64,000 nt of DNA, from contig JADNYV010000008.1 of assembly GCA_015501055.1 (NCBI GenBank), forward strand, positions 186,001-250,000, in the 5' to 3' direction. Position 1 is the stretch's first letter. Each line of letters begins with the position of its first letter. Source of the DNA: Mucidula mucida. Its lineage: Eukaryota > Basidiomycota > Agaricomycetes > Agaricales > Physalacriaceae. The notes under the pieces are model-generated. The model ran no database searches, was not told the DNA's origin, and saw nothing but the letters and a program-made list of their open reading frames with translations. Shown piece by piece: positions 44,245-55,414 of the stretch. Made by a program: the position numbers and the translations under genes.

Positions 44245-45901
44245 TGCATCCTAGAATCAAACAAAAACGTACAACGAACATGAACATGACAGGTGTAATC
44301 ACAAAAAATCGTAGAAATGCGTGAGTCCGAATCAAAAGACATAAACATAAATTCATCGTAGATCGTGAAAAAAGCCCATGCAATAAACTGGATGGAAAAC
44401 AGGTTCGATAGCAAATAGATAGCAATGTGAGAACGGCCGGGAATCAAGGGAATGTGGTGTGTATGGAATATCAGCGATGAGAGAGATAGATGAGAGGGAA
44501 ATGCGATGATAAATACAAACAAGAAATTTTAGTAAACACGAGACACTCGTCTCGATACAACGGCCTTGCCAGGTACGATAGCCTTGATGGCGCGGCGCAT
44601 ACGCGCAACCGTGGCATTGCCCTCGTCCTTCAAGGTCGTAGAGGTACTCGTTGCGGGTCCGCTGTATGTCATCATTCCAAGTTCGTCGACAGACATACTC
44701 GCCCGTTGCGTGTTCACGTCCTCGCTAGAAACAGCAGGAGGCATATGTGAGCGCCTGATCGACGTGAACTTGGGTGCAGGCTTTTGGTGTGCAATCCCAT
44801 TCCCATGTACAGTGTTATACACGGGGCCAAGATTGTCAGACTGATATCCTTTCCCGAGACGTTTGACGCCAGATGTAGCCATTAAGAACCGGTCATAAAC
44901 ACCTTCCAGACGGCGCTGGTTCGGTGTGTCCGGGAGTACCTCAGTCGCACTGGGTATTCTTTGCGGGTAAGGTTCCACTTGCAGCGGAGAGGACGTCAAT
45001 TCGTCGAACGACTTGTTGATAGGCGTGCTACTGCGAATCGATTCCCGAGACTGCCTGGGTGTCGTAATGAACATCTTCCGGTCCAGCGGGGGTGACGGTC
45101 GAGGTGAGGAGATCTTGGAACGAGCTAAAAGTAGACGTATTGTAAGCGTTAGAAAGTTGACAAGAAAGAAATAGCTTACAGTCCAGATCCACAGTACCCA
45201 TCGGGTTAATCTCCATACCGAGCAGGTCAGCATGAGATCTGCTCTTTTCTCGACGTCTCAGCGGAGTTCCAAGTGCTGAAGGTTGGAGGTCCGACGACGA
45301 CGATGCCTCTTGTCGCTGCTTGGAAGGCGTATAGATCACAGGCACATCTAATCCTGGGCTAGACGGGCCAGTACTCGACGGAGCGGGAGAGGTATATCCC
45401 GATGTAACATAAGACGAGTTTGGCGACAGACTCTTCTCCGCTCCGTCCGCAAAGATTTGATTTGCAGCAAGAACTCGGCGAGGAAGGCGAGCGGAGCGGT
45501 GACTCCTTGTCTGAGACGAAGACAGACGGCCAGGGGGCGGAGAAAGAGGTGGTGCTTCGTTCTCAACGAGAGGTGGAGAAGGCGAGGAACCGAAGTTCAT
45601 TCGCGCGTCATCGACAACTCCTATTACACGCATTAATGTCAAATGCAACTGATCGCAGAAGCCAAGAAAAACGTACTCTCGACATTCCTCATCCATGCTG
45701 ATATCCTGTCAGCCGCCTGGGTTGACGTTTCATTCAGAGCCGGTGTAGACGCATTCGTGCTCGAGACCATCCAAGGTTCACTGCTCTGCGACACGTCTTT
45801 GAAGTCGACCGAATAACTTCGGGTCTTCTTCCCACCTGAACCTAGCGTCGAGGATTTGTACAGTTGCAGCGTTTTATCTAAATCATACTCAGAAACACTC
45901 G
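44245..45901. repeat. Source block of the segmental duplication
   Basis: The counterpart of 40442-41732, in direct orientation and about 2.5 kb apart. It covers the 3' flank and last exons of the kinase gene. This copy keeps a continuous reading frame, so it is taken as the original. Confidence 0.8.
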
Positions 45902-48262
45902 GTGACGAAGGGCAGAGAATATACCTATTGATGACTTGATCCCATGTCTAATTCCGTTGAGAGCTGACGCAGACGTCTTCTTCGCAACGGGACGGGGTAA
46001 ATACGCTGAAGGTTGGAAATGTTATGGTTGGCTGTGGGCGCATTAAGCAGTGGACGAACCTGATGGAAGTGTCCTGCTCAGCTCCGGGGAGGAGGCTTTC
46101 GAACTCAAAGTAAGTGGAGCGAATGTCGGTAGAGCTGAAGAGGTCAAGAGATAAGCGCCACATCGGACAAGATAGCTTGTGCTGACCTGGGATGTACGCA
46201 GGAGCGGCTCCGCGAATGGGCGAGGCTATAGTCGAAGACATGGGCGGTGACTCCGGGGCCGCCGGGGCGATATGTCGTTCCTGTACTGCACTGTCACCCT
46301 CAGGCCGTTCGTTCGCCGGGGTTAGCGCTTCTGCATCCAGGTCGGTCTCATCTTCCGTGTCGTCCATCCTGGAAATCTCCCTCAACCTTTCCCAATCCCG
46401 CACCCTCTGGTTGACATGGTTTTCCTTCTCAACAATGCCAACCTTCACTTCCTTCGCGACCTCCTTCCCTTTAATAGTCTTCCTAACGTAACATGCATGT
46501 CGCGAGCCTTGACGCGTCTGTCCGGAAGGTTTTCTCGCGTTTGGGGGCCAAGTGGGTTCCGAGTCTTACTGCCACCCGACTTCACATTCGCTGAAATAGT
46601 GGAGAGAGGTGCTCCTGCACGGGGGGAGGTCGGCGGAGAGGCTTTAATTGGCGAGAGATCGGTAACAGGCGGTGCAGGGGCACGCTTCCGAGGTTGCACC
46701 TGTGTTGCTGTAACAGAGGGGTGTGAGTGTCCCATCCAAACTCACGTCGATGAAACGCTTACGTTTGCTGGCAGTTACTTTGGGTTGTGACTTGGACCGG
46801 GCAAGACTATGATGTCCGAGTGGATCCTCGTTTCTTGACCTTGGAGAGAACAGGCCAGGCGGTGTGTTCGGATTCTCTTTGCCTTTGGTGAACCTTGACC
46901 TAGTCGGCGTGAAATCAATCAGCTTCGACATGTCCTTCTCGAAAACGATCGTCGATGCGTAACTTGAAGACCGTCCTGAGATGGACAATGAGAAATGAAA
47001 ACCCGAATAAAATGACAATGCGTACTGTGTGTTGATTCGGTCTCTCTAACGGAGGTCCAGTATGAATCCTTCATAGCTTGTGATACCGTGCAGCGAAGGT
47101 CAGCATTTGGGGCGATCATGCGATGAAGTAACTTTTCCATGCCCCTTGACATCTTCCAGGTTCCTACCCATTTGCCGCGTAACTGGGAGCAAGTTAAGTA
47201 CGGAGTCTTTCAACATATAGGAACGCCTACTGTTCGCCCCCAGTACTGCTCCAGGTCCTCTTTCGTGGTGAACTGCTCTTGATCCGATTCTTCAAACGGT
47301 GTTCGGCCAACAAGAATCTCGAAAAAGGTGACGCCGAGTGACCAGACGTCAGATTTGCGTGTGTCGTGGGGTATCTCGCGTGCACGCTCAGGTGATAGGT
47401 ACTGTGGAGTATGTCAACAAGACCACGTGACCGCACACACGTAGACAACTTGCCTCCGGTGTACCATAGGCGACTTTGCTGTGGAATGCGGTATCCGAGG
47501 AGAGGTCGTAGCGTTCAGCAAAGCCAAAATCGACGAGAACAGGAATATTTTTATCCGAGACTAGAATGTTGGCGGGTCTAATGGGAAGGAAAATCAGGGA
47601 TTCCGCGGAAGCAAAAGAGGAGAGCGCGTACTTGATATCGTTGTGTACAACTCCACGTTTGTGAAGGAACTCTACACCAGAGAGGAGGTATCGGAACCAG
47701 CCGCGAGCCTGCGTCTCTTCTACTTCCACGGGAACTAGGGTGGGTAGCAATGCCCTGTAGAATGGTTGAAACCGCGCTCAGTATGCGATACAAAGGAAAT
47801 GCGCACATCGTTATAAGAGCAAACGATGGGGTAATGATGAAGGAATAGAAGGGAACAATGGATGGATGGGGGTCGCTCTTGAAGGTGCGGATGATCTTCA
47901 TTTCGTTCCATCTGCCGCCTGTTAGTGAGAGATGGTCGCCAAGAGAAGGAAGCAAATGCGTACAGTGACTTGACGCGTGCAACACTGGTCTTGCTCTTGG
48001 TCTCGCGATGGACGACCTTGACCGCAATGTGCGGCCTCAGCACCTTGTCGAAATCCTCTGCCGTCGCCGCCGATGGGTCTGTTTTGGGCTTGCATCGCCA
48101 GACGCTGCCCCAGTTGCCGTTCCCAATCTGCGCGAGTGAGTATATGAGAGAACGGCCTAGAGCGACGCGGAAAAAAGGCACCTCTTCGATGAACGTCAGT
48201 TTTTCGGCAAGAACATCGTCGGAAAGGGAGAAAATGTCGTTAATGTCTTGAGGCGGGTCCAT
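44529..48262 (-). CDS. Ser/Thr protein kinase with long disordered C-terminal tail
   Basis: The kinase domain is at the N-terminus, spread over short exons: IGNGNWGSVWRC (glycine loop), HIAVKVVHRE (Lys), WNEMKIIRTFKSDPHPSIVP, a split LITM, GWFRYLLSGVEFLHKRGVVH, HNDIKPANILVSDKN (catalytic loop with HND in place of HRD), VLVDFGFAERYD, KVAYGTPE, SDVWSLGVTFFEILVGRTPF, then WVGTWKMSRGMEKLLHRMI and LRCTVSQAMKDSYWT. The tail of several hundred residues is Ser/Pro-rich with basic patches (RKRAPAPPVTDLSPIKASPP, RRREKSRSHADLLGMEINP) and ends KAIVPGKAVVSRRVSRVY. Such TP/SP sites are often phosphorylated, but the role here is unknown. The HND catalytic loop is still compatible with activity, since the Asp and Lys are kept. 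The 3' end of this gene is duplicated at 40442-41732. Copy C of the small family lies 187 bp upstream on the same strand. Confidence 0.82.
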
Positions 48263-48449
48263 GGTAGGCGGCAGACGGGACCATACGTTGACGGCAGGTG
48301 GGAATGCCAGGTGCAGAAGCCCTGATAGAGCGTGATGGGATAGTTCAACCACCAACCAAGCACACGCAAATACCGCGCTCTCCGGTTCGGCTTCCCTTGT
48401 TCTCCTTTGGTGAGGACTTGGTTGTACAAAAAATACATTTATTGACAAT

Positions 48450-49200
48450 TTATATTACACTTTCCTCTTCAATACGTGTCTCACGAAGAACTCTTTCCAC
48501 CGACTCCAAGCCATCGACAATCTCCTGGCCAGCGTACAATGGCAGCGTTGCAATTCGACTGTCATAATCAGGCAGTGAAAACGCAGCGAAATCCAACACG
48601 CTCAGTCTAACCGAAAAATATCGTTCCAGCCAGGCCGGGCGTTCATGCAATTCCATCGTACGACGCAGTTCAGCAAGCTGCCGAGGGGTGAACCACGCTG
48701 GTACAGTTCCGGGACCACCATATGTCCTGTCTGTAGAGATCGCGTACTTCTTGTCAGCCCATCGGCGGATGATATTCCAGACTTCAATGCCCATTTTCGT
48801 GCTGGTGGATCCAGTCGGCATATATCGCTCTCACCTGGTGTCACACCAATCCTACCACCCCCCATTGCAGCTTCAAAACTGATGGCCTTGAACGCAGTTT
48901 CACCAGTGCGCATGATATGACCGCGTCCACTAAAGACACACCCTTTGAAAATAAGCCATTTCATGAAGTATGGGCACTCACGATACTCTGAGATAGCAGC
49001 ACAGATAATGAATCTTCTGGAGGACCTGTGCACAGTTGGATCCGTTGAGGAATTTGCTGGTAGAATGGATTAGCAGATTTCTCCAAATGAGAATTCCAAG
49101 TTGCTTGCCAAAATACATAACCACTCAAGACTTCATTTATGCTCGCGTCGTCCGTACACTTATCAAAGAAGCGGACAATCTGCGACTGGTTCAAGGACAT
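48450..49200 (-). CDS. Unrecognised small family, copy C (best preserved)
   Basis: Third paralogue of the 24280-25024 family and the cleanest. Exon 1: MSLNQSQIVRFFDKCTDDAS, INEVLSGYVF, probably with a GC donor. Exon 2: KFLNGSNCAQVLQKIHYLCC, YLRV. Exon 3: GRGHIMRTGETAFKAISFEA, AMGGGRIGVTPG. Last exon: KMGIEVWNIIRRWADKKYAI, TYGGPGTVPAWFTPRQLAEL, RPAWLERYFSVRLSVLDFAA, FSLPDYDSRIATLPLYAGQE and a charged helical tail ending RIEEESVI. Only the short 33 nt third gap gives doubt about phase. The middle (GRGH, TGETAFKAI, GGGRIG) and the TYGGPG and RPAWLERY blocks are shared by all three copies. No signal, anchor or known catalytic motif is visible. Confidence 0.65.
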
Positions 49201-49576
49201 GGATGTGTAGCCTTTAGGTTCAAGTTAATCTCGCATCAATCAGAAGGACATGGATGTATAAGATCAAGCATTTGCATTATCAATCACAGGATGACACCGC
49301 TTAAACCGCTTACAGAGACGTTGCCAACTCGGACGTCACGTAATCTGGGAAGTCCAGACAAATGTAATGCGGTTCTTGTGTAAGTACATAAGTAAACCAA
49401 TGCGGTAAGTATACATTAGAATTGGCAATGAATTCGATCGGCTGACCTCGCGACTTGCCTTCGAACCACCAGGACCCATAAGGCAGCCTCAGCATGCCAT
49501 TCGCGCCACAAAACGTTCAGGAGTTCCCGACGATAGACTTTTTTCGGCCCGGAGAACACATCCACATCCGTTGGGG
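49201..49576. promoter_or_regulatory. Shared divergent promoter region, copy C / GUT2
   Basis: 376 bp between two divergent start codons. No distinct motif stands out; assignment is by position. Confidence 0.35.
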
Positions 49577-52182
49577 ATGGAATTCAATAGGACTTTTCCT
49601 CAAAACAGTCCTCGGCCGGATCTGAGCAGTTCGGTCGCTTTGGCCTATGGCATCTTCCGCAAAGTCTTCAGTCGACGATCCGCTATATACGCCGTGAGTG
49701 GGACTGGGCTCGCCGCTGCAGGGGATTACTGGTATCTCAATTCGGGCCCGGCACATCCGTCATCCACCAAAAAACGCGTCGACCGCCGCCGACATGGACG
49801 CCTCCTTCGCGGAAGGATAGGTTGGCCAGACTTAGAGCATCGGAAAGCGCAGACGAATTCGATTTGCTCGTTGTGGGCGGAGGCGCGACAGGTGCAGGAG
49901 TGGCGGTCGATGCGACTAGCAGAGGACTTAAAGTGGCCTTGGTGGAGAGAGATGACTTTAGTGCTGGTACGCGCGAAATTGATCTTGTCGCTGTTCCTAC
50001 TTATTGACTAAAGGGACCTGTTCCAAGTCGACCAAGCTGGTTCACGGTGGGGTTCGCTATCTACAGAAAGCGGTGTTCGAACTCGACTATGGGCAGTACA
50101 AACTGGTTCGGGAGGCTCTTTATGAACGCAAAATATTCCTACAAACTACTCCCTACCTGTCTGCCATGTTACCCATAATGCTTCCAATATACAAGTCAGT
50201 TCTCTCAACCTCCTCGGAAGTCTGTTGATCCATTGAGATAGATATTGGCAAGTTCCTTACTATTGGGCAGGCTGCAAATGTACGATATACTGGCTGGTAA
50301 AGAGAACATGGAGACTTCTTATATCATGAGCAAAGGAAAAGCACTTGAAACCTTTCCGATGTTAAAAAGCGATGGCTTGGTGGGTGCGTTGGTATACTAT
50401 GATGGTACGTTCTTAATCCCCGTCTTGTTGCGTCTCCGACACGTCAATAGGGCAACATAATGATTCCAGAATGAACACTGCTTTGATAATGACTGCCGTC
50501 AAGACAGGAGCAACCATAGCTAACTATTGCGAAGTCACACGGCTACGGAAGGATGATTCAGGTCGACTGAACGGCCCAAAGGTCAAGGACACATTAACGG
50601 GCGATGAATGGAATATCCGAGCCAAAGTATACCAGTCTCTTATACGTCCTGTATTCGCGTGTAACCTTTTCTCCAGGGAATTATCAATGCCACGGGTCCT
50701 TTCTCTGACGATCTTCTTTCTCTTGACAATCCCGCGCATAAACCTATCGTACAGGCATCGTCCGGCATCCACATAACACTACCCAACTACTATTCTCCGC
50801 GCAAGATGGGTCTTCTCGATCCATCTACCTCAGACGGCCGCGTCATTTTCTTTCTCCCATGGCAGGGAAATACTATAGCGGGTTCAACTGACGCACCTGC
50901 TGCTGATACTCGTGATCCCAGTGCGAAAGAGGAAGAAATTCGTTGGGTCCTCGACGAAATCAGGCGTTATCTGAGTTCCGACATCAAAGTACGCCGCGGA
51001 GACGTCCTTAGTGCGTGGAGTGGCCTTCGTCCTCTGGTGAGGAATCCGAACGCATCGAGCACGGAGGGCTTGGTCCGCAACCATATGATACACGTTAGTG
51101 AGAGTGGATTGATGACAATCGCAGGAGGAAAGTGGACAACCTATCGCGCGATGGCGCAGGAGACCGTCGATGAGGCTGTTCGGGTGTTCCAGTTGGGAGA
51201 TCATATCAAGAGTGGGTGCGTGACGGACACACTCAGGCTCGTTGGCAGTGATGGATGGAGTCGTAATATGTTCATTGGTTTAATTCAACGGGTACTGGTC
51301 TTTGTTCCATCGTGGACGATAGATACTCATACACATCTTCAGTTCGGATTGGAAACGGAGGTCGCGAAACATCTTTCGGAGAACTACGGTGATCGTGCAT
51401 GGACCGTCTGCGAGCTTGCTGCCCCGACTGGACTGAACTGGCCTATACACGGTATCAGGCTTAGCTCCCTATACCCATGTACGTTTCAATTCAAGGAGTA
51501 TTCTGCAGAATAACTCATGGGCTGTGCAGATCTTGAAGCTGAGGTTCGGTACGCCGTTCGATATGAGTATGCACAAAAGGCTACTGATGTCCTTGCGCGA
51601 CGGACACGCCTAGCTTTTTTGAACGTGCAGGCTGCTGTCGATGCTCTGCCTCGTGTCATCGATATCATGGCAGACGAATTAGACTGGTCGCGCTCAAGAA
51701 AGGCAGAAGAGCTCCGCGACTCTATGGAATTCTTTGAAAGCATGGGGCTTAGTCCTGTTACCATTGTTCCCACACCCCCAGCGCAAACGTATGCGAAGCA
51801 GATTTGGGAAAAGGTGGAGAATGCGCTGTGGGGTGGCGTGTCTGGGTCTCAGAAAGCGCTCTATGCGCGTGCGCGGTTCGAGCCTGGAGAGGTAGGTACT
51901 TTGAGGGCGGCATTTGAGAAATACGCATCGGATGAGAAGATCAGCACAACCGATGTGATCAACGTGCTTAAAGAGGTTCCAGGGTATGAGGATGTTTCCC
52001 GGAAAGATTATGATTATGTCTTGGAGGAGGCTGGATTTCAAAGCAGGGAGAGCGTCGATTTTGACGAGTTTGTGGAGATTTGTGGTAATTTGAAGGAGGT
52101 GTCTTTCAAGCTTTTGCCAGCGATGGAACATAGAAAGCTTAGTACCCGGATTCCGGTGGAGAAAAGTGGAGGAGGTGTCTGA
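49577..52182 (+). CDS. GUT2: FAD-dependent glycerol-3-phosphate dehydrogenase, mitochondrial, with EF-hand tail
   Basis: Oxidises glycerol-3-phosphate to dihydroxyacetone phosphate on the outer face of the inner mitochondrial membrane, feeding electrons to ubiquinone. The FAD-binding start is [20 protein letters not shown], then [13 protein letters not shown], an intron and [20 protein letters not shown]. Later: [114 protein letters not shown]. The C-terminal domain ([29 protein letters not shown]) is followed by an EF-hand-like region ([31 protein letters not shown]), as in animal GPD2. The N-terminus before [14 protein letters not shown] is not resolved: a frame change near 49815 and possible introns make the presequence and start uncertain. 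Confidence 0.9.
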
Positions 52183-52428
52183 TTTTATTTCCTTTACATG
52201 ATGAAGTAGCTTTGAGGTATCGTGTACTCTTTGTAGAATTTGGTGTACTGTACTTACGGATGATAACTTTCCTTCTGACATCAACACACGGCATGCGCCA
52301 CCAGAAGTTCCTTTTTAGGAATAATTAGTGTCAGTTTTATTTGAGCCGTTTTATTGATTCCGATTTTTGCCCCCGAAAAGTCACTGATCGACGGGCCTCT
52401 GCTTTGTTTTGTCCAGTGTTCTTGCAAG

Positions 52429-54981
52429 ATGGGCGCACGAGCTAAACGCGTTCGAACAGATGTCTCCATTGATACACCGGCCAAAACGATAAGGAGGCGC
52501 AAGACGGGAAAGCTGGAACGGCTCCTGCAAATGCCGTTGGAGATTCTTCTTGAAGTGAGTCCTTTCACGTTCCCATCAGAGGCAACTGGTCTTGATTGGT
52601 TCGTTGTAGATCTTTCAATTTCTGGAGCCTCTTGATGTACTCCGACTGGCACGTATCACAAAGGCGTTCCGCGCGCTTCTGATGCATCGCTCGACGCGCA
52701 ATTGCTGGCGCGCTGCCTTGGACAACATAGAGGATCTTCCTGAGCCTTTCGAGGGCATGTCAGAACCGCAATGGGTTAATCTGGTATATCATCCACAATG
52801 CCATGTTCGTCCTATGTCAAGTCCTCCTATCACGTTCTGACTGGCTGCGTATACCCAGTATTGTGACAAAACGGTACACAACGTAGAATGGTCCTTTAAG
52901 CGCAGAATCTGTCCGGCATGCTGGGTGCAAGAGTGAGTTTTGAAACAATACTGTTCAACATTGTGTTGCTTAATCTTCCAGCAGTACTGTCCTTGAAGGA
53001 TCTGCACACAGGTGCCTCCCTCACACCTCTTTCGGCTCCTGGGAGATTATACGTGACTTAGCGTCGGCAGTACCTGCTCAGCTCTCAGGTGAAAAACAAT
53101 ACTATTTTCTTTATCTCAGGTTGACATCACCTTTCTACGGCGTAGATGGAAAACGCATGGTATTGCAAGATGAATACGTCAAGACAGCTCGGATGTATCT
53201 TTCCAAGAGTCCGCAAGAACAGGTCGAGTTTCTTGCGCAGGCGAAAACCGCTGCGCGCGCTATAGAAAAGGTGTGCATGCAAAGTGTATTGCTACCTGAC
53301 TCTGCTTGATATGACTTGATAGCATGCACGAGAATGTCACGAGTGGTTTTTAACCGAGCTAGAAACTCGTTACGCACACAGTCTGGACGCCAGACTATTA
53401 CGGCTTAACGAGTAAGTGATTGCATATCGCTATTCGACATGAACTAAGCTCTCCCTATCTTTGCGTGCAGAATCCGTGAGAAGTTGATTTCGCTTGGGTG
53501 GGCCGCAGAACTTGATTATCTGTCGGAAAGTGGAGAATTCCCTCCGTTTCAATTCCACAAGCTAGTTTGGCAATCACGTCCCTTGACTCCCAGAAGTTTG
53601 TAAAACCTTTTCATCACTACGTATGAATGCTGATTATGCCATCAGTATGGCAGAATATTCAGGGACCTCTCCTGGAAATGTTTGCTGAAGTCAAGACTCG
53701 ACGTATAACGTACGAACGAACCAGCCTCTTGCGAAGACGGAAAGTGCTTGCTCTGCGTGTCCTAAAGGCGTACAAGCGTTCACACATACCTTTCGATGGC
53801 CTCATGCCGGAATGTCCCGATTACTTTGAATTCCCGCCCGTGAAAGCGATCATCGAACGCCCATCAGAGGAAACTGTAGATGATGCCAGCTTTGACCAGA
53901 TCCCAGCAATACTGCCGGCTTTGATCACCTCGTGGCGTGAACACATCGACGCAGACATACAAACTTTGCTTAAAGACTCGGCCTTAGCTGAAATGGATAC
54001 GACGAAAGCTCTTCGCTCGGCTATGACTCTTTTCTCGTGCGACGACTGCATGAAGCCTCAGTCTACTAACGACCGGCTCCCCAACTACATGGGGGTAACC
54101 AATTTCCGCGTCCTCACCTACCCAGGCGTACTCTCTCACAAGTGTCTTACTAGAGGACAACCTCCCGCTGACAGACGTGGACCTTTCCGAGAGGGACGTG
54201 AGATGGACGACATCGTGTTCGTTAGTGATATTGGATGCGCGCGAGCATTATGGAGTTGTCATCCTTTGCGAGTCAATAGGTTTTTCTCAGAGGTTGCCTC
54301 GCCTATAATTGCCCTGATCGCGAAGAGAGCAGGTGCCGATGATCATGATGTGCCGCTGGTCACGTCCAAGGGTATGGATAAGATTACGTTTTATTATTTC
54401 TGCCAGGATTGCGCCACGGTAGACGAGGAGGGCGTTGTATCGGGAGACTTGGTCAAATGGCGACTTGCGGTGGGTTGGATTCTCTCCTCAAAGGGACAAT
54501 AATTCTGATGCACCGACGCGCAGATTGGTCATGTTATGAGCCACCATCTGCCAGCCGGAAAAGCTAACTGGCGTATCATGGACAAGCAGGAGATCGTGGC
54601 CGCTTCTCTAATCAACCCCACCGGCCGTAACGATCCCCACATCTACAGTAACAAGCTTTGCGCACATTGTCATGATACCGCACTGGAGAAGGCGCCTGCT
54701 TCGTTGTCGTCTGTGGTGTCACATATCAAGAAAAGGTATTATCTGTATGTCCGATTCAGCTAACAATGACTGACCATTTCGATAATAGCCATTCTATTGC
54801 TGAACCGGTCTTGGACACGGATTACTTTTGCGAGTTTGGATCGCCGCCGGATAGTGATGGCGTACACTATAAGGCTCAGTTCAAGCAGTCTATACTTGAA
54901 GAGTTTGATCGGAAGCGGAAAGCTTTGGAGAAGGTGCCTCCGAGTCCCGTTTTCGAGATTTGTCATACGAATCATACTTAA
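52429..54981 (+). CDS. F-box protein with large unassigned C-terminal region
   Basis: Probable SCF adaptor. A basic N-terminus (KRVRTDV, KTIRRRKTGK) precedes the F-box LERLLQMPLEILLE, interrupted by an intron, then IFQFLEPLDVLRLARITKAF and LLMHRSTRNCWRAALDNI. The remainder, across about seven short introns, contains Cys pairs suggestive of a metal site (RRICPACW; FSCDDCMKP; YYFCQDCATVDEEG; LCAHCHDTALEKAPASL), long helical stretches (KTRRITYERTSLLRRRKVLA) and ends EEFDRKRKALEKVPPSPVF, EICHTNHT. Agaricomycetes carry very many F-box genes of this layout. No frame lesion is evident in the C-terminal exon. The substrate is unknown. Confidence 0.72.
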
Positions 54982-55414
54982 AATCATTGTGTACCGCAAT
55001 AGTTCGTAGGATTACGGACAACGCTTTGATTGGGGTATCACGCGTCAAGCGCCACACATGGACGTCGGACTTTAAATAATGAAGGTTCAGTGACCGGCTT
55101 TCGTTTCCCTCCTCTTTCCTACGGCACGGCGCATAATTCCAACACTGTTTTATGGAAGTGGAGGGATCGACGTACCAACTTACGTGTGCCTGAGCTTCAG
55201 TTATGCTGGAAGGAAATAGGTTCGAGGTAAGTTAAATTTTCCTGACGCCACGCCCATTAGACTCGTTCCTACGGCATCGCGACTCGAACACTGACAAATA
55301 TGCAAGGCGAAAGACGTTCCTTGGTCCCATAGGACTCGCCATTGAATACTGAAGAATAAGTACTACACAGAATCAGACACAGAGACAGCATTCAAGACTA
55401 ACTACAACATCTCA
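54982..55414. other. Convergent 3' intergenic region
   Basis: 433 bp between two convergent stop codons. It should contain both 3' UTRs; no gene or repeat is seen. Confidence 0.45.
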
